A stretch of 58,210 bases of DNA from Hyphomicrobiales bacterium (GCA_016713235.1 JADJPN010000009.1:1-58210), one strand, 5' to 3'. Shown: positions 1 through 9,091, counted from the stretch's first letter. Notes: a model not told the origin generated them from the letters alone. Made by a program: numbers and translations.

Positions 1-337
1 GTTTCCCGGTGCGGGTCGCCGGCGCAAAGCCGATCGACGCCTATGTCGACGGTTTCGCGCCGGGCGATTATCCGCCGAAGCAGATCGAATCGGTGCGCGT
101 GCTCGCGCGCTTCGGGGCGGACGTGTTCGAATTCTTCCCGAACATGCGAAGGCTGCCGAGGTGCGCGACGGCGTGTTGCGCGTTCATCTCTTGCAGCCGC
201 TTTCTGCGGGCGAGAGCGCGGAGATCCGGCTCGAAGGAAAGCTCGCCGCGAAAAAGGGCGAGGAATTCGCGCTGCGCATGTTCATCCGCAGCGAGCGGCG
301 CAGCGGCGAGAACAGCGTGCGCTGCACGGTCGAATAG
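1..337 (+). CDS. 3' part of an unknown protein, frameshifted
   Basis: The gene enters from the left edge, so its start is missing. Frame 3 reads from the edge to about position 150 (…GADVFEFFPNMR), and frame 2 carries on from about 155 (AEVRDGVLRVHLLQPLSAGE…) to a TAG at 335-337. One more A in the AA at 149-150 would join them as …NMRKAAEVRDG…. I do not recognise the family. The tail is rich in Arg, Lys and Glu and shows no membrane segment. The frame change looks like a sequencing or assembly error rather than decay because both halves have clean coding character. Confidence 0.5.
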   Translation, partial: FPGAGRRRKADRRLCRRFRAGRLSAEADRIGARARALRGGRVRILPEHAKAAEVRDGVLRVHLLQPLSAGESAEIRLEGKLAAKKGEEFALRMFIRSERRSGENSVRCTVE

Positions 338-430
338 GTCCGCGCTATCGCGGGATATTTGCGCGGGTAATGCGGCGGGAGTAGATTCCGCCGGCCGATT
401 GGCGGCAGCCAACAATCCAGGCAAACGACC

Positions 431-691
431 ATGAGCCGCGACAAGGTTCACGTTCTCCAATTTCAAAAACGCCCGGTGCGGCGGGAAGAGTCCCGCGCCA
501 TGCGCTTGCCGGCGGATTTGCTGTTTCTCGCGGGCCTCGGCGTCGCGTTCCTGCTCGCGCATTACAGCGACAAGCCACCGCTGGTGGAGCAGCCGGTCTC
601 GCTGCAGCGCGCGGATGCGCCGTATATCGCGAACAGCAACGGCAACGGCGTACGCGTGCTCGACACCGGGCTGCGCGGATTTGAGCGGTAA
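431..691 (+). CDS. small single-pass membrane protein, unknown
   Basis: An 86-residue protein starting at ATG 431, about 90 bases after the preceding gene. The N-terminus is basic (MSRDKVHVLQFQKRPVRREE), followed by one hydrophobic segment at about residues 27-43 (LPADLLFLAGLGVAFLLA) and a hydrophilic tail of about 40 residues. This suggests a membrane-anchored protein with a short cytoplasmic head. No known domain was recognised. It could be co-transcribed with the partial gene upstream. A real gene is likely from its base composition and membrane segment, but its role is unknown. Confidence 0.55.
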   Translation: MSRDKVHVLQFQKRPVRREESRAMRLPADLLFLAGLGVAFLLAHYSDKPPLVEQPVSLQRADAPYIANSNGNGVRVLDTGLRGFER

Positions 692-1442
692 ATCTCCCTC
701 GTCATTACTGGGCCGTGGCAGCCCGCGCGTCTGCGCGGTCTTGCTGCTGCGAGACCCGGTGATCGATGCGGAAGGACAACACGCGTCGCGCGTACGCATG
801 GATTGCCGGGTCAAGCCCGGCAATGACGAGAGGAGAGGCAACGCGCACATGACTATTCCTTTCGGCGTTCTGATGAACGCAGATTCGCGCTTGGCGCTTG
901 CGCCATTCGCGCCAACCCCAAAAGGGCGGCGGGGACGCCGGGAGAATTCCGTCTCCCACGGCCGCCTGTGCGAAAGAAAAAAGCACAGACGAGGGTCTTC
1001 ACCGCGAAAGCCGGAATCGTTCCCGGCGTCCCGCACACAGTGGGGTTACGGCTTATATCGCGCGGCCCCCGGTGGACTGACCAAACTATCCACCGCTGGC
1101 GGACCCTTTCGCCTTCGCCGTACTTGCGTTGGCACGCGTTCCAGACGAAGCCGCCAAGAAGGGTCCTTGTGACGAGCGGCAGGCTCGCCGGAACCATGCG
1201 ACTTCAGCCGCTGCGAATACGAGTGCGTTACGCCCGTTGTCCGCAGCCACCGTTCCCGATCCGCATGTCGAACACGCCGCGCGACATGCCCCATCTCTGG
1301 ATCGAGACAAATAAGAATGTAGTCCTAGTTTGGGGTGGAAGTATGACGGGCGGGAGAATTATTGGCGTAGAAAATCAAGTTGACTAACGCAGCTACAAAA
1401 TCGTTCTCTTCGTTGCCGCTGCAGCGTCTTTAGGGTTAGTTG
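692..1442. other. long non-coding spacer with repeat-like DNA
   Basis: About 750 bases without a convincing gene. The reading frames here overlap one another on both strands and none has a plausible start site or protein character. It contains the palindrome at 796-830 and a GC-rich block at about 870-1320 that resembles dispersed non-coding sequence in Bradyrhizobium-type genomes (recollection, not searched). Composition falls sharply in GC after about 1320, marking the edge of the AT-rich gene that follows. Confidence 0.4.
796..830. repeat. short palindromic dispersed repeat
   Basis: ATTGCCGGG-TCAAG-CCCGGCAAT forms a 9-bp perfect stem. The same core, flanked by CATGG on the left and GACGA on the right, is a very common intergenic palindrome in Bradyrhizobium, Rhodopseudomonas and relatives. 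It supports the taxonomic placement. No transcription terminator T-run follows it. Confidence 0.6.
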
Positions 1443-3302
1443 ATGGATAATTCAGGCACGCAGAAAGACGAGGTCATGTTACTCGAGTTTCATCATTTCG
1501 TTTTTGGTCGGTTGGGAAAAGATATAGCAAAGACATAAGACGACACTTGATAGAAAGACCTAAAGGTCTACGTATCAAATATTTTTCTGAGCTAGCTCGT
1601 GGAAAAGTAACTGAGATCTCCAATTCTCATCTTATGGGATATTTGGAAGTTTTAGAGCAGAGAATGAGCAAAATTCTTGGCGCTCACTCTCCGTTCTTTT
1701 GGATGTATTTGTATAGAAGAATTAAGCCCGCACTGAGCAAGCTAGATGACAATAAGACAGATCGTGTAACCGTCAGACTCGTTCGAGAAATTGCTGATCT
1801 AGCTATTCAGAAATACAGCAATCTCAGTATCAATAACGATGTAAAAAGATCCTCGGAACTTTCTTATGAAAGTTGCTGGGGAGGTTCACTAAAGAAGGCG
1901 ATTGAAGAATTACCTTCTGCTCAACGTACTGCAATCAGCGAGGTAATAATCAACAATTTGAAGGAGGTAGATTCATTCAATCCTAGCTCATTTGAGTCGA
2001 CCAACTATCGAGACATCTATGAGGTAGAAGGCCTCGCCTACGAATACTGGTTATGCACCGCTAGACTTCGTTCACTGGGCAAGGGGCATAAGTGTCACTT
2101 CTACCCAAAAGAAAAAGAATTTTTTGACGAACGAAAGTCTGAACTAGAAAAAGCAATTTTATACTATGACGAGCGCGGTCAAAGTGGCGAGTACATTCCA
2201 ACTTTCGTGGGTGTCATTAGTAAAGTGCTGAGCGAGCGGGATGCGCTCAAGAACCTTCTAGTTTGTCAGTACAACATCGATAATATCGATATATCCGACC
2301 TAATTAACAAAATGGGGCTGCCAGTTAAAGTTGCTGATGGGGGCTCGCTGACAAATTGTCTGCCAATCTTTCTTAGCGCCACGAATTTCAGCAATGCACA
2401 CTCTTACTTAAATAATGATTTTGAAAAAAAGTGGGGCTTTAGTTTCGTTGATCTAATCCAATTGATATGGGCCTTGTCCAACTTGGCAATGGTTCCAAAC
2501 GCGTACCTAGAGGATCCTGAACGGCAGTCGCTCGGATTATTCTTCTTGCGGTTACTGAAGCGTGGATACGCAATTTATCTTTTCGAGCCAGAAAAAGGTT
2601 ACGGCGCGTTATATGATCGGCTAACGCAGATACTCGGTTTACCAAAAGAGGCAGCCGACGCCCTAATTGCTAAAGTACAGCCAGTTCTCGCGTTTTTGAC
2701 CCTCGACCAAGGCAGACAGAAAAGCATGTCACTTTGGTCCGGTGGGCCTAGGGCTATTATCGTGCCCCATGGAAAGTTCATAGTAATCGACTTGGTTGGC
2801 CTTGTAGGATTTCTTCAGCGGTCTCTCACGGGTGTTCGGGATGATGGGAAGATTCGTGGAGAACTATTCGAAGACGCGGTTAGAAATGAAATCTCAAATA
2901 GCCTGCCGAAAGGCATGCAAACTGGGCAAAGAAAAATAAAAGTCGCGGGCCAACTTAAAGACGAGATAGATCTGCTTTTAAGAAAAGGCGACACGGTTTG
3001 GGTTTGCGAATGTTTTAGTATGTGGCGACCTCTAAGTATCGAGGTTGGCGAAGAATCGATTTTAAACAACAGAACAGAGCGTTTACGCGAGAAATTGGCT
3101 CAAGCGGACGAGTTGCAAATATCTGGAAGCTAATAAAGTTGGCAAGGGCTACGATTTTAGTGGCATCCAGAATTTTATTCCAATCGTCGTAAGTCCATTC
3201 GTTGAGTGGTTGCCCGATCTCAGTAGCCCGTATTGGATCGCGGACAAAATTCCCCGAGTAATGACCCTATCTGAACTCAAGAGTTATCTGAGTTCTTGCT
3301 AG
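1443..3302 (+). CDS. AT-rich acquired gene, possible PD-(D/E)XK-like C-terminus
   Basis: As given, the longest open stretch is 1547-3133, but two indels hide the ends. ATG 1443 opens a frame (MDNSGTQKDEVMLLEF…GKDIA) that joins the main frame if AAA at 1529-1531 had one more A. Near 3113 a second shift leads to a good C-terminal continuation (KYLEANKVGKGYDF…) ending at TAG 3300-3302. The restored protein is about 620 residues. Codon use is far more AT-rich than in the neighbours, a sign of horizontal transfer. Toward the C-terminus, RGELFEDAVRNE followed by DEIDLLL…VWVCECF resembles the E, D and ExK layout of restriction-endonuclease-like folds. The usual Lys after the last Glu is replaced by Cys-Phe. 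A defence or DNA-processing role is inference only; no family was recognised. Confidence 0.6.
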
Positions 3303-3303
3303 A

Positions 3304-5748
3304 TCATCGCCCCTTCCTCTTAAACGTTCTTGTCCCGCCTTTGCCCGCCGTGGAAGAAGCCTTGCGGCCCGTCGGTAACGGCGCGCCGAATTTCTTCTGG
3401 CCTGCGTAAGACTCCGCCTTCTTCGCCATCTTGGCGGTCGGATCGTCCACGAACGCCATCTCGACTTCGCGCAGCCGCTTTAGTTCATCACGAAGCCGCG
3501 CGGCTTCCTCGAAGTCCAAGTCCTCGGCGGCCTTGCGCATCTGCTTGTCGAGGTCGGCGAGCACGGCCTCGAAATTATGCCCGTAGGTCGCGATGTCCTC
3601 GGCAAAGCCGGCGTCCACCGTCACGCGGTCGCGCTCGTAGATCGAGCCCATGATGTCGCCGATGGATTTGCGCACGCTCTCCGGCGTGATGCCGTTCTCG
3701 CGGTTATAGGCTTCCTGCTTCTCGCGGCGGCGGTTCGTCTCCGCGATCGCGCGCTGCATCGAGCCGGTCTCGCTGTCGGCGTACAAGATCACCTTGCCGT
3801 CCACGTTCCGCGCGGCGCGGCCGATGGTCTGCACGAGCGAAGTCTCCGAGCGCAGGAAACCTTCCTTGTCCGCGTCGAGAATGGCGACCAGCCCGCATTC
3901 GGGAATGTCGAGGCCCTCGCGCAGCAGGTTGATGCCGATCAGCACATCGAATGCACCGAGGCGCAGATCGCGGATGATCTCGATGCGCTCGATGGTGTCG
4001 ATGTCCGAGTGCATGTAGCGCACGCGCACGCCCTGTTCGTGCAGGTATTCGGTGAGGTCTTCGGCCATGCGCTTGGTGAGCGTGGTGACGAGCGTGCGGT
4101 AGCCGGCCTTGGCGACCTGCTTCACCTCGCCGAGGAGATCGTCGACCTGCGTGCGCGCGGGGCGGATTTCGATGTCTGGATCGGTGAGGCCGGTCGGGCG
4201 GATGACCTGTTCCGCGAATACGCCTTGCGTTTGCCCAAGCTCCCAGCCGCCCGGGGTCGCCGACACCGCGACGGTGTTCGGGCGCATCGCATCCCACTCC
4301 TCGAAGCGGAGCGGGCGGTTGTCCATGCAGGAGGGCAGGCGGAAGCCGTATTCGGCGAGCGTCGCCTTGCGGCGGAAGTCGCCTTTATACATCGCGCCGA
4401 TCTGCGGCACGGTGACGTGGCTCTCGTCGACGAAGATCAGCGCGTTGTCGGGGATGTATTCGAACAGCGTCGGCGGCGGCTCGCCGGGCTTGCGGCCGGT
4501 GAGCCAGCGCGAATAATTCTCGATGCCGGCGCAGGCGCCGGTCGCCATCATCATTTCCAGATCGAACGTGGTGCGCTGCTCGAGCCGTTGCGCTTCGAGG
4601 AGACGCCCGGCGTCGAGCAATTCTTGCAGGCGCGCTTTCAGCTCCAGCTTGATGCCTTCGATCGCCTGATTGAGCGTCGGGCGCGGCGTCACGTAATGCG
4701 AGCTTGCATAGACCTTGATGAACGGCAGCTCGTTGTGCTTCTGGCCGGTGAGCGGATCGAATTCGTGGATCGCCTCGACATCGTCGCCGAACAGCGAGAC
4801 GCGCCAGGCGCGGTCTTCATAATGCGCCGGAAAGATTTCGATGACGTCGCCGCGCACGCGAAAGCTGCCGCGCGCGAAATCCATGTCGGTGCGGCGATAT
4901 TGAAGCGCCACGAGATCGGCGATGAGCTGGCGCTGGTCGAGCTTGTCGCCCTTCTTGATGTCGAAGGTCATGCGCGAATAGGTCTCGACCGAGCCGATGC
5001 CGTAAATGCACGAGACCGAGGCAACGATGATCACGTCGTCGCGCTCCAAGAGCGCGCGGGTCGCCGAGTGGCGCATGCGGTCGATCTGCTCGTTGATCGC
5101 CGAGTCTTTTTCTATGTAGGTGTCGGTGCGCGGGACATAGGCTTCCGGCTGGTAGTAGTCGTAATAGGAGACGAAATATTCCACCGCATTGTGCGGGAAG
5201 AAATTCTTGAACTCGCCATAGAGCTGGGCGGCCAGCGTCTTGTTCGGCGCGAGGATGAGCGCGGGGCGCTGCGTGCGCTCGATCACCTGCGCCATGGTGA
5301 AGGTCTTGCCCGAGCCGGTGACGCCGAGCAGCACCTGCGTGCGCTCGTTCTCCTTCACGCCGCTCACGAGTTCCTCGATCGCGGCCGGCTGGTCGCCGGC
5401 GGGCTTGAACTCGGAGTGCAGCTTGAACTTGATGCCGCCTTCGGATTTCTGCGGGCGCTCGGGCCGATGCGGCATCCACGCCGCATTGTTGATGACGTCG
5501 CGGCCCTTCTCGATCAGCGCATTCAGCGCGTCCGCGCTCTTGGAGGAGCCGAGTGCGGGCCTGAAGTCCGCGTCGTTCTGCGGCTTCTCGAAGCCGGCGG
5601 TGCGCGCGAGTTCGGGGTCGAGCGTCGGCGCAGGCGACGAGGCGTCGAAGTCCATCTGCGGGCGTTCGGCCATGCCATGGCTGACGCCGCGCGCGGTGCG
5701 GTAGGGCTTTTGGGCCTTACCGGCCTTGGACTTAGGAGCTTTGGGCAT
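3304..5748 (-). CDS. uvrB: UvrABC excision repair subunit B
   Basis: UvrB is the damage-verifying helicase-like subunit of nucleotide excision repair, loaded by UvrA and recruiting UvrC. Visible are Walker A (GVTGSGKT, residues 142-149), the beta-hairpin region YYDYYQPEAYVPRTDTYIEK, the DEAD-like box VDESH, helicase motif VI (QTIGRAARN) and the C-terminal UVR motif (DLDFEEAARLRDELKRL). At 814 residues it is longer than the usual 670. The excess is about 105 hydrophilic residues before the conserved FKLHSEFKPAGDQP, plus a basic tail (TRTFKRKGR). Such an N-terminal extension is common in rhizobia. It runs convergently into the AT-rich gene, with only one base between them. Confidence 0.97.
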   Translation of the reverse strand: MPKAPKSKAGKAQKPYRTARGVSHGMAERPQMDFDASSPAPTLDPELARTAGFEKPQNDADFRPALGSSKSADALNALIEKGRDVINNAAWMPHRPERPQKSEGGIKFKLHSEFKPAGDQPAAIEELVSGVKENERTQVLLGVTGSGKTFTMAQVIERTQRPALILAPNKTLAAQLYGEFKNFFPHNAVEYFVSYYDYYQPEAYVPRTDTYIEKDSAINEQIDRMRHSATRALLERDDVIIVASVSCIYGIGSVETYSRMTFDIKKGDKLDQRQLIADLVALQYRRTDMDFARGSFRVRGDVIEIFPAHYEDRAWRVSLFGDDVEAIHEFDPLTGQKHNELPFIKVYASSHYVTPRPTLNQAIEGIKLELKARLQELLDAGRLLEAQRLEQRTTFDLEMMMATGACAGIENYSRWLTGRKPGEPPPTLFEYIPDNALIFVDESHVTVPQIGAMYKGDFRRKATLAEYGFRLPSCMDNRPLRFEEWDAMRPNTVAVSATPGGWELGQTQGVFAEQVIRPTGLTDPDIEIRPARTQVDDLLGEVKQVAKAGYRTLVTTLTKRMAEDLTEYLHEQGVRVRYMHSDIDTIERIEIIRDLRLGAFDVLIGINLLREGLDIPECGLVAILDADKEGFLRSETSLVQTIGRAARNVDGKVILYADSETGSMQRAIAETNRRREKQEAYNRENGITPESVRKSIGDIMGSIYERDRVTVDAGFAEDIATYGHNFEAVLADLDKQMRKAAEDLDFEEAARLRDELKRLREVEMAFVDDPTAKMAKKAESYAGQKKFGAPLPTGRKASSTAGKGGTRTFKRKGR

Positions 5749-5813
5749 GACGCCAATATGGGCGCCGGAATGCGTCTAGGGAAGGGCGCCGGATCGGCCG
5801 AAATTGCGGATAT

Positions 5814-6093
5814 TTATATCCGCCGGAAAACCACGCCGATTGCGAGCAACGCGTAGCCGATCAGCAAGAGCTCATAGACATAATGGATGCGTTCGAAGAC
5901 AGCAGGTGTGAAGCCGGGTCCGTCAAAGCCCTTTGAACATCGCGCCGATCATCAGCACCGCCCAGGCGGCGGTCATGAAGGCGAAGCGGTGCAGGCCGAC
6001 AAAAGGGATCGGCATGATCAGGCTGAGCAGCGCGAGCACGGCCAGGACTACGGACAGGAGAAACATGATGGTGGTCGGTGCGGTCAGGCGCAT
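5814..6093 (-). CDS. small three-helix membrane protein, frameshifted
   Basis: Start ATG at 6093 has a GGAG ribosome site eight bases upstream. The first frame gives two hydrophobic helices and stops at about 5923 (…AVLMIGAMFKGL). The next frame continues with a matching third helix (DGPGFTPAVFERIHYVYELL…) to a stop at 5814. Removing one base from the A run at 5925-5927 fuses them into a 92-residue protein with three membrane segments. No named family was recognised. It sits alone between uvrB and the divergent DUF486 gene. Confidence 0.6.
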
Positions 6094-6196
6094 GGCGGTC
6101 TCCAAAAAGGTGGCCCGCCAGCAGGAGCGGGAATCAAGTAAAGTCTAGCTTCGCGCGTTTTTCTTCGCGACCCCGCCGCTGTTTATTCCAGGTGCC

Positions 6197-6546
6197 ATGA
6201 TGACGCTTTCGCCCGCGATCTCACCGATCATTTTGTTGTTCATCTCCAACATCTTCATGACGTTCGCCTGGTACGGGCACCTCAAATACAAGACGTCGCC
6301 GGTGATCATCGCGATCGTCGCGAGTTGGGGCATCGCTTTCGTCGAATATTGTTTTGCCGTACCGGCGAACCGCATCGGCCATCAGCTCTATTCGGCGGCG
6401 GAACTGAAGACGATGCAGGAGATCATTACGTTGATTGTCTTCGCGGGCTTCTCGGTGCTCTATCTCGGCGAGAAGATTTCCTGAATCATCTGGTCGGCTT
6501 CGCGCTGATCGCGGGCGGCGCCTATTTCATTTTCCAGAAGTGGTGA
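6197..6546 (+). CDS. DMT superfamily / DUF486 membrane protein, frameshifted
   Basis: DUF486 proteins are about 115-residue, four-helix inner-membrane proteins related to small multidrug transporters; substrates are unknown. The first 95 residues (…FMTFAWYGHLKYK…QEIITLIVFAGFSVLYLGEKIS) match the family. The frame then stops, but the next frame gives the expected end (NHLVGFALIAGGAYFIFQKW). One additional G at 6483 would read …EKISWNHLVG… and restore a protein of normal length. Monocistronic, convergent with the gene that follows. Confidence 0.8.
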
Positions 6547-6556
6547 GGCGAGGGCG

Positions 6557-7696
6557 TTACTTCACCGGCGTCAGCCGCAGCACTTTCCCGTTGCGCGCGT
6601 CCACGAGCAACCAGATCGAGCCGTCGGGAGCCTGCCGCACGTCGCGGATGCGGTTACCCATTTCCTCGAGCAGGCGCTCTTCCTTCACGATTTTCTCGCC
6701 GTCGAGTTCGAGGCGCGACAGCAGCGTCAGTGCGAGTCCGCCGGTGAAGAGGTTGCCTTTCCACGCGGGAAAAAGATCGCCGGTGTAAAACATGCCGCCG
6801 GAAGGCGCGATCGAGGGATCCCAGTAGAATATCGGCTGCTCCATGCCTTCTTTATGGGTGCCTTCGCCGATGCGGGCGCCGGAATAGTCCACGCCATAGG
6901 TGATGACCGGCCAGCCGTAATTTTTTCCTGCTTGCGGAATGTTGATCTCGTCGCCGCCGCGCGCGCCGTGTTCGATGGTCCAGAGCTTGCCGGTTTGGGG
7001 GTGAAGTGCCGCGCCCTGCACGTTGCGGTGGCCGTAGGACCAGATTTCCGGTTTTGCATTCTTGTCGTTCACGAAGGGATTGTCTTTCGGCACGCCGCCG
7101 TCGGGTGTGACGCGGATAATCTTGCCGATGTGGTTCGACAGATCCTGCGAAGGCGTCTTCAAGTTGCGCTCGCCAGTGGTAATGAAGAGATTCCCGTCGC
7201 GGGCAAATACCAGCCGCGATCCGAAATGAAATCCGCCGAGGCGCGCGGGCTCTTGCCGGAAAATCACTTTCACGTCTTCGAGCGCGGCCTTGCCGTCTTT
7301 CTCGACAAGCTTGCCGCGCGCAACCGACGTGCTCGATCCGCTCGCGCCGCGCGGTTCGGCGAAGCTTACGTAAACGAGATTGTCTTTCGCGAAGTCAGGG
7401 GAGAGGGCGACGTCGAGCAATCCGCCCTGGCCGACCGCCGCGACTTCCGGCACGCCGCCGACGGGATCGGAGAGCTTGTTATCCTTGCCGATGATGCGCA
7501 AGCGGCCCGGACGCTCGGTGACGAGCGCGCGGCCGTCTGGGAGAAACGTGAGACCCCACGGGTTCTGCAATCCGCTCGCGATCACTTCGACGCGGATGGA
7601 AGTTTTTTCGCTTTTCAGGACGGTGGGTTCGGTTTGCGCGCTCGCGGGCGCGGCAAGCACGAGCAAAGCGGAAATCAGCGCGGAAAGGTTTTTCAT
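6557..7696 (-). CDS. PQQ-dependent sugar dehydrogenase-like protein
   Basis: A soluble aldose sugar dehydrogenase of the GSDH/YliI family, a six-bladed beta-propeller in the periplasm that oxidises sugars with PQQ. The ATG at 7696 is preferred because it starts a clean signal peptide (MKNLSALISALLVLAAPASA). Family motifs include GLQNPWGLTFLPDGRALVTE, GGFHFGSRLVF, YGHRNVQGAALHP, EHGARGGDEIN and GKNYGWP. Residue His in the HRN motif is the expected catalytic base. A large nested palindrome fills its leader (7705-7779), which may affect its expression. The substrate cannot be told from sequence. Confidence 0.9.
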   Translation of the reverse strand: MKNLSALISALLVLAAPASAQTEPTVLKSEKTSIRVEVIASGLQNPWGLTFLPDGRALVTERPGRLRIIGKDNKLSDPVGGVPEVAAVGQGGLLDVALSPDFAKDNLVYVSFAEPRGASGSSTSVARGKLVEKDGKAALEDVKVIFRQEPARLGGFHFGSRLVFARDGNLFITTGERNLKTPSQDLSNHIGKIIRVTPDGGVPKDNPFVNDKNAKPEIWSYGHRNVQGAALHPQTGKLWTIEHGARGGDEINIPQAGKNYGWPVITYGVDYSGARIGEGTHKEGMEQPIFYWDPSIAPSGGMFYTGDLFPAWKGNLFTGGLALTLLSRLELDGEKIVKEERLLEEMGNRIRDVRQAPDGSIWLLVDARNGKVLRLTPVK

Positions 7697-7704
7697 GCGG
7701 GCGC

Positions 7705-7779
7705 CTCGTGGTCCCATTCTAACATTCGCCAAACAATCTGATTGTTCTACCGCGAATGTTAGAATGAAAGGAGCACGAG
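7705..7779. repeat. three-level nested palindrome
   Basis: Outer arms CTCGTG (7705-7710) and CACGAG (7774-7779), a perfect 15-bp middle arm CATTCTAACATTCGC (7715-7729) with its complement at 7752-7766, and an inner ACAATC/GATTGT pair at about 7733-7745. It lies immediately upstream of the sugar dehydrogenase start and would be transcribed into its leader as a strong hairpin. It resembles dispersed repeats of this bacterial group more than a terminator. Confidence 0.7.
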
Positions 7780-7794
7780 CAAATATATACTGCT

Positions 7795-7867
7795 AGTGGA
7801 GCTTCGAATTTGACATTCGCTTGATAGCTCGCAGCAAATCGGGAGCGAACGTCAAATTCGCTCCACT
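7795..7867. repeat. imperfect long inverted repeat
   Basis: Left arm 7795-7821 begins AGTGGAGC and contains GAATTTGACATTCGCT. The right arm 7844-7867 is its complement, with one mismatch and a 3-base gap. The spacer is about 22 bases. Similar arms built on GTCAAATTCGCTCCACT are common between genes in Bradyrhizobium-like genomes (recollection). It follows the nested palindrome directly; together they occupy the 7697-7913 gap. Confidence 0.65.
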
Positions 7868-7913
7868 CGTACCCGCAACGTGCCAATTCGAAGGTGGCTC
7901 GGGGATTTAGGAT

Positions 7914-8258
7914 TTAGCGGCGGGAAGGGGTCGTGGTGGTGCGGCGGTGGTCGCGCTTGGACCGGGCCGGTGCGACATCGCGCAGCGCGAGGATCGTGAG
8001 CACGCCCATGACGAGAAGGATAACGGCAACAATGCCCATGGTCGTCAGCGACGAGCCGGTCGACTCTTCCATCATGATGAGGTCGCTGCGGGTCGAGGCC
8101 AGCGCGCCGGAGACGCCGGTTACTGCGATGATCACGACGATCGAGACGACCAGCGAAACGGTCAGCGCGAGTTCGGCGAATGCCGCGCGCAACGTGCGTT
8201 CGCGACGCGTTTCGCTGATGCTGTTTTGATTACGGTCTGTCACTGAATATCCGGTCAT
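7914..8258 (-). CDS. small membrane protein, unknown
   Basis: A 114-residue protein with two membrane segments, at about residues 30-52 (ALTVSLVVSIVVIIAVTGVS) and 71-91 (TTMGIVAVILLVMGVLTILA). A polar loop joins them and the tail is basic (RSKRDHRRTTTTPSRR). The N-terminus is hydrophilic and there is no signal peptide. No domain was recognised. It stands alone between palindromic DNA and the glutathione S-transferase. Membrane topology and base composition support a real gene. Confidence 0.6.
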   Translation of the reverse strand: MTGYSVTDRNQNSISETRRERTLRAAFAELALTVSLVVSIVVIIAVTGVSGALASTRSDLIMMEESTGSSLTTMGIVAVILLVMGVLTILALRDVAPARSKRDHRRTTTTPSRR

Positions 8259-8431
8259 CTTATGATCTTATCCCGGCGCGATACCGGTAATCCTTAATAG
8301 CCGCCACTAATCGTATGTTTATACGTGCCAAAACTGGCATGCTCGCGACGGCACTGCATTCCCCCTGCGGTCCCGCCGCGGCGAAATCATGGCAAACCCT
8401 TAACAGTCCCTGCAACCCTGTATCTTTGCGG

Positions 8432-9091
8432 TCAAACCGCCGCCGTACCCCGGGCCGGAGCCAGGCCAAAAGAGACGCTGGAATGGGCGGTATCGATGGA
8501 AATATGCCCCGGATTACCCGCGATGCGGGCAATCCAACGGGTAATGCCCGGAAAGCCGCTTAAGTCGAAATCGCCCTCACTGGCGACATGGGTATGCGCG
8601 TAAAGCGCGAGATCGGCCACGGTTTCCCGCTCGCCGACGAAGTAGTCATGCGTCTTGAGATGCTGCTCCATCAGCGCGAGCGCTGCGTAACCGCGCTCCA
8701 TCCACTGATCGATTTCATGGGTGCGCAGCTCCCGCCCGCCGCGCACGAAGTGGAGCCAAAAACGGGCTTCGGCAATCGCGGGCTCGTGGCTGTGCTGCTC
8801 GAAGAACATCCAGCGCAACGTCTCGGCATATTCAAAGCGGTCCGCGGGCAGCCATGGCGAGTTGCCGGCGAGGTAGACGAGGATCGCGTTCGACTCCGCA
8901 AGGATGCGGCCGTCATCGAGTTCGAGTACCGGCAGACGGCCTTCGGGGTTTTTCGCGAGATATTCCGGCGTGCGGTTCTCGCCCTTGAAGCGGTCGATCT
9001 CGACCAGATGATAGTTCTGGCCGAGGCGCGCCAAGAGCATGCGTGCCTTGTAGCTGTTACCCGAGGATTGCATCGAATAAAGGGTCAGCAC
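8432..9091 (-). CDS. glutathione S-transferase family protein
   Basis: Cytosolic GST that conjugates glutathione to electrophiles. The GTG at 9091, preceded by GGGAGAG, gives a 219-residue protein beginning VLTLYSMQSSGNSYKARMLL, where the Ser-rich loop after the first strand is the usual glutathione-activating site. The thioredoxin-like N-domain holds the cis-Pro motif RLPVLELDDG and the ESNAILVYLA glutathione-binding segment. The C-domain is all-helical, with YFVGERETVADLALYAHTHV as the typical N-capping box. An upstream reading extension to 9142 lacks a ribosome site. Substrate unknown. Confidence 0.93.
   Translation of the reverse strand: MLTLYSMQSSGNSYKARMLLARLGQNYHLVEIDRFKGENRTPEYLAKNPEGRLPVLELDDGRILAESNAILVYLAGNSPWLPADRFEYAETLRWMFFEQHSHEPAIAEARFWLHFVRGGRELRTHEIDQWMERGYAALALMEQHLKTHDYFVGERETVADLALYAHTHVASEGDFDLSGFPGITRWIARIAGNPGHISIDTAHSSVSFGLAPARGTAAV

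Noticed and set aside
3577..5856. 759-codon plus-strand open frame opposite uvrB
   Set aside because: It mirrors the high-GC third positions of uvrB on the other strand. Its composition is Arg/Asp/Ala/Val-heavy without domains, and uvrB itself is certain.
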